A stretch of DNA of 64,000 nucleotides from an uncultured Acidimicrobiales bacterium (GTDB lineage Bacteria > Actinomycetota > Acidimicrobiia > Acidimicrobiales > SHLQ01). Location of the stretch: the NCBI GenBank assembly GCA_938084885.1, contig CALKGG010000018.1, positions 1 through 64,000 on the forward strand. Reading direction: 5' to 3'. A model generated the notes under the pieces. It was not told where the DNA came from. It ran no database searches and worked only from the letters and a program-made list of their open reading frames with translations. Of this stretch, positions 63,137 to 64,000 are shown in pieces; within the stretch, counting starts at the first letter, position 1; each line of letters begins with the position of its first letter. The translations under genes were made by a program, and so were the position numbers.

Positions 63137-63884
63137 CCGTCCATCGACCGAGATCCTGCTCGCCGACGACGAGACCGATCCCGCGACACCGCTGCAGGCC
63201 GACTCGACGGCAACACGACGGGCCTGCCACTACGTGGGACGGTTCGGAGGCGACGCTCGACCAGCGCAGCTCCTGCAACTGCCAACGTTCAATCGTGACG
63301 GCACCCTCGACGTGGCGTTCGAGGATGATGTGCTTCCAGCCACTCTTTTGGCGGCGATGACGGCGGTGGACATGGTCATCATCCATGATCCGCTCTCGTT
63401 TCCGTGGAACTCGATCGACGTGGACATTCCAACACCGATCATCGTCGACGCGTCGAGATGCTGCACGAACGATCTCAATGCGCTGTACCCCGTACTTTCG
63501 ACGCTGACCGAGGCGGACACATTGCTGTTGCCCGCGCCGCCGTCACCCAACGCCGTCCCACCTCTGCCCGAGTCGGTGCCTGCAATGCGCAGTGAGGTGC
63601 CAACTCCCAAGGACTGGGCGGCGTTGTGTACCCAGAAGCAACTCCACCGCTTTGATCAAAGGATCCACGACCGAGCTGCACGCGAGGTCGGGGCGCACGT
63701 ACTCCTTCATCGCCTTGACCACAGCGACTTCACATCGAGCGACCACGAGATGCCCGCCGTTCTCGCCGAGATCGAAAACAGCATGAATGCTCGGCTCGTC
63801 GGCCTGTGGGGAGTTCGCACGGCTCCCGGCGTTCGAGTCAACCATGCGTGGGCGGTCCTCGAACCATCCGGTGGTTCGCACTGA
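63123..63884 (+). CDS. Hypothetical protein in glycan cluster
   Basis: 253 residues, acidic, no family recognised. Contains RRACHYVGRFGGDA near the N-terminus and NARLVGLWGVRTAPGVRVNHAWAVL at the end. Its stop overlaps the sulfotransferase start (TGATG). Context suggests a role in surface glycan or sulfated product assembly. Confidence 0.7.
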   Translation: MQPTDRPSTEILLADDETDPATPLQADSTATRRACHYVGRFGGDARPAQLLQLPTFNRDGTLDVAFEDDVLPATLLAAMTAVDMVIIHDPLSFPWNSIDVDIPTPIIVDASRCCTNDLNALYPVLSTLTEADTLLLPAPPSPNAVPPLPESVPAMRSEVPTPKDWAALCTQKQLHRFDQRIHDRAAREVGAHVLLHRLDHSDFTSSDHEMPAVLAEIENSMNARLVGLWGVRTAPGVRVNHAWAVLEPSGGSH

Positions 63885-64000
63885 TGCAGCCCGTCCTCAT
63901 CACGGGCTTTCACCGGAGCGGAACGTCGTGGGTTGCCCGCGCCTTGCACGAGAGCGGCATGCACCTCGGTGATGACCTGCTCGCCGATGCGCTCGGAAAC
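63884..64000 (+). CDS. Sulfotransferase family protein, N-terminal part
   Basis: Starts MQPVLITGFHRSGTSWVARA, the PAPS 5'-phosphate loop of sulfotransferases, and continues HLGDDLL to the window end. The remainder lies outside. A sulfotransferase after glycosyltransferases points to a sulfated surface glycan or lipid. Confidence 0.85.
   Translation, partial: MQPVLITGFHRSGTSWVARALHESGMHLGDDLLADALGN

Noticed and set aside
1-64000. CRISPR arrays, insertion sequences, prophage
   Set aside because: No spaced direct repeats, transposase or phage structural genes were seen on either strand.

Overview
The window comes from an actinobacterium, most likely of the class Acidimicrobiia or a close relative. 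Evidence: moderately high GC, a WhiB1-like regulator, a bL37-like mini ribosomal protein, polyphosphate glucokinase, the actinobacterial trio phosphatase / DUF3090 / SCO1664 family, and the gene order argS-lysA-(insert)-hom-thrC-rho-rpmE-prfA-prmC-sua5. That order follows the mycobacterial one, but thrB is missing from its usual place between thrC and rho. There are about 60 protein genes, one tRNA-Arg, several short genes, and no prophage, insertion sequence or CRISPR array.

Layout. 1-3.2 kb: a membrane PAS-GGDEF-EAL protein converging on a glucose-1-phosphate cytidylyltransferase. 3.2-18 kb (minus strand): translation termination and threonine/lysine genes. An inserted module (PqqD-like protein, nucleotidyltransferase, opposed protein-kinase-like protein) lies between lysA and hom. 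18-24.4 kb: an acetyltransferase with a 19-codon leader ORF, tRNA-Arg(CCG), and two tandem, very large coiled-coil paralogues. 24.4-34 kb: a lipoprotein, type-5 uracil-DNA glycosylase, the phosphatase/DUF3090/SCO1664 trio, ETF subunits, lipid kinase, glycerophosphodiesterase, WhiB, RsmI, DUF192 and YchF. 34.5-43 kb: bL37, a mini membrane protein and a BMP-type (nucleoside-like) ABC transporter operon running into a PhyH dioxygenase and an S9 peptidase. 43-54 kb: DUF72, geranylgeranyl-reductase-like oxidoreductase, HAD hydrolase, adenosine deaminase, Lrp regulator, PpgK, a flotillin/NfeD pair, upp, an ECH1-like isomerase and an adenosine-kinase-like PfkB enzyme. 54-60 kb: a compact run of aminopeptidase N, metallophosphoesterase, a DUF480-PEP-mutase fusion and a DsbA/FrnE-like protein. 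60.5-64 kb: the start of a glycosyltransferase/sulfotransferase cluster.

How the genes work together. The left block holds ordinary core functions with heavy translational coupling (ATGA, TTGA, CTGA and TGATG overlaps). The BMP ABC transporter, adenosine deaminase, PfkB kinase and upp suggest uptake and salvage of nucleosides and bases; this is an inference, since they are not one operon.

Most notable observations. (1) The DsbA/FrnE-like gene has an in-frame TGA exactly where relatives have the first Cys of CPWC. A hairpin meeting bacterial SECIS rules starts just downstream, so it is a candidate selenoprotein that ordinary gene calling would truncate past its active site. (2) Two copies of a 53-bp palindromic element (18-bp arms, 17-bp self-complementary variable centre) lie exactly at convergent gene ends and supply the stop codons of three of the four genes. 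(3) The tandem coiled-coil paralogues share a conserved C-terminal tail. (4) The DUF480-PEP-mutase fusion, the PqqD/nucleotidyltransferase/kinase insert and several mini-ORFs are also unusual.
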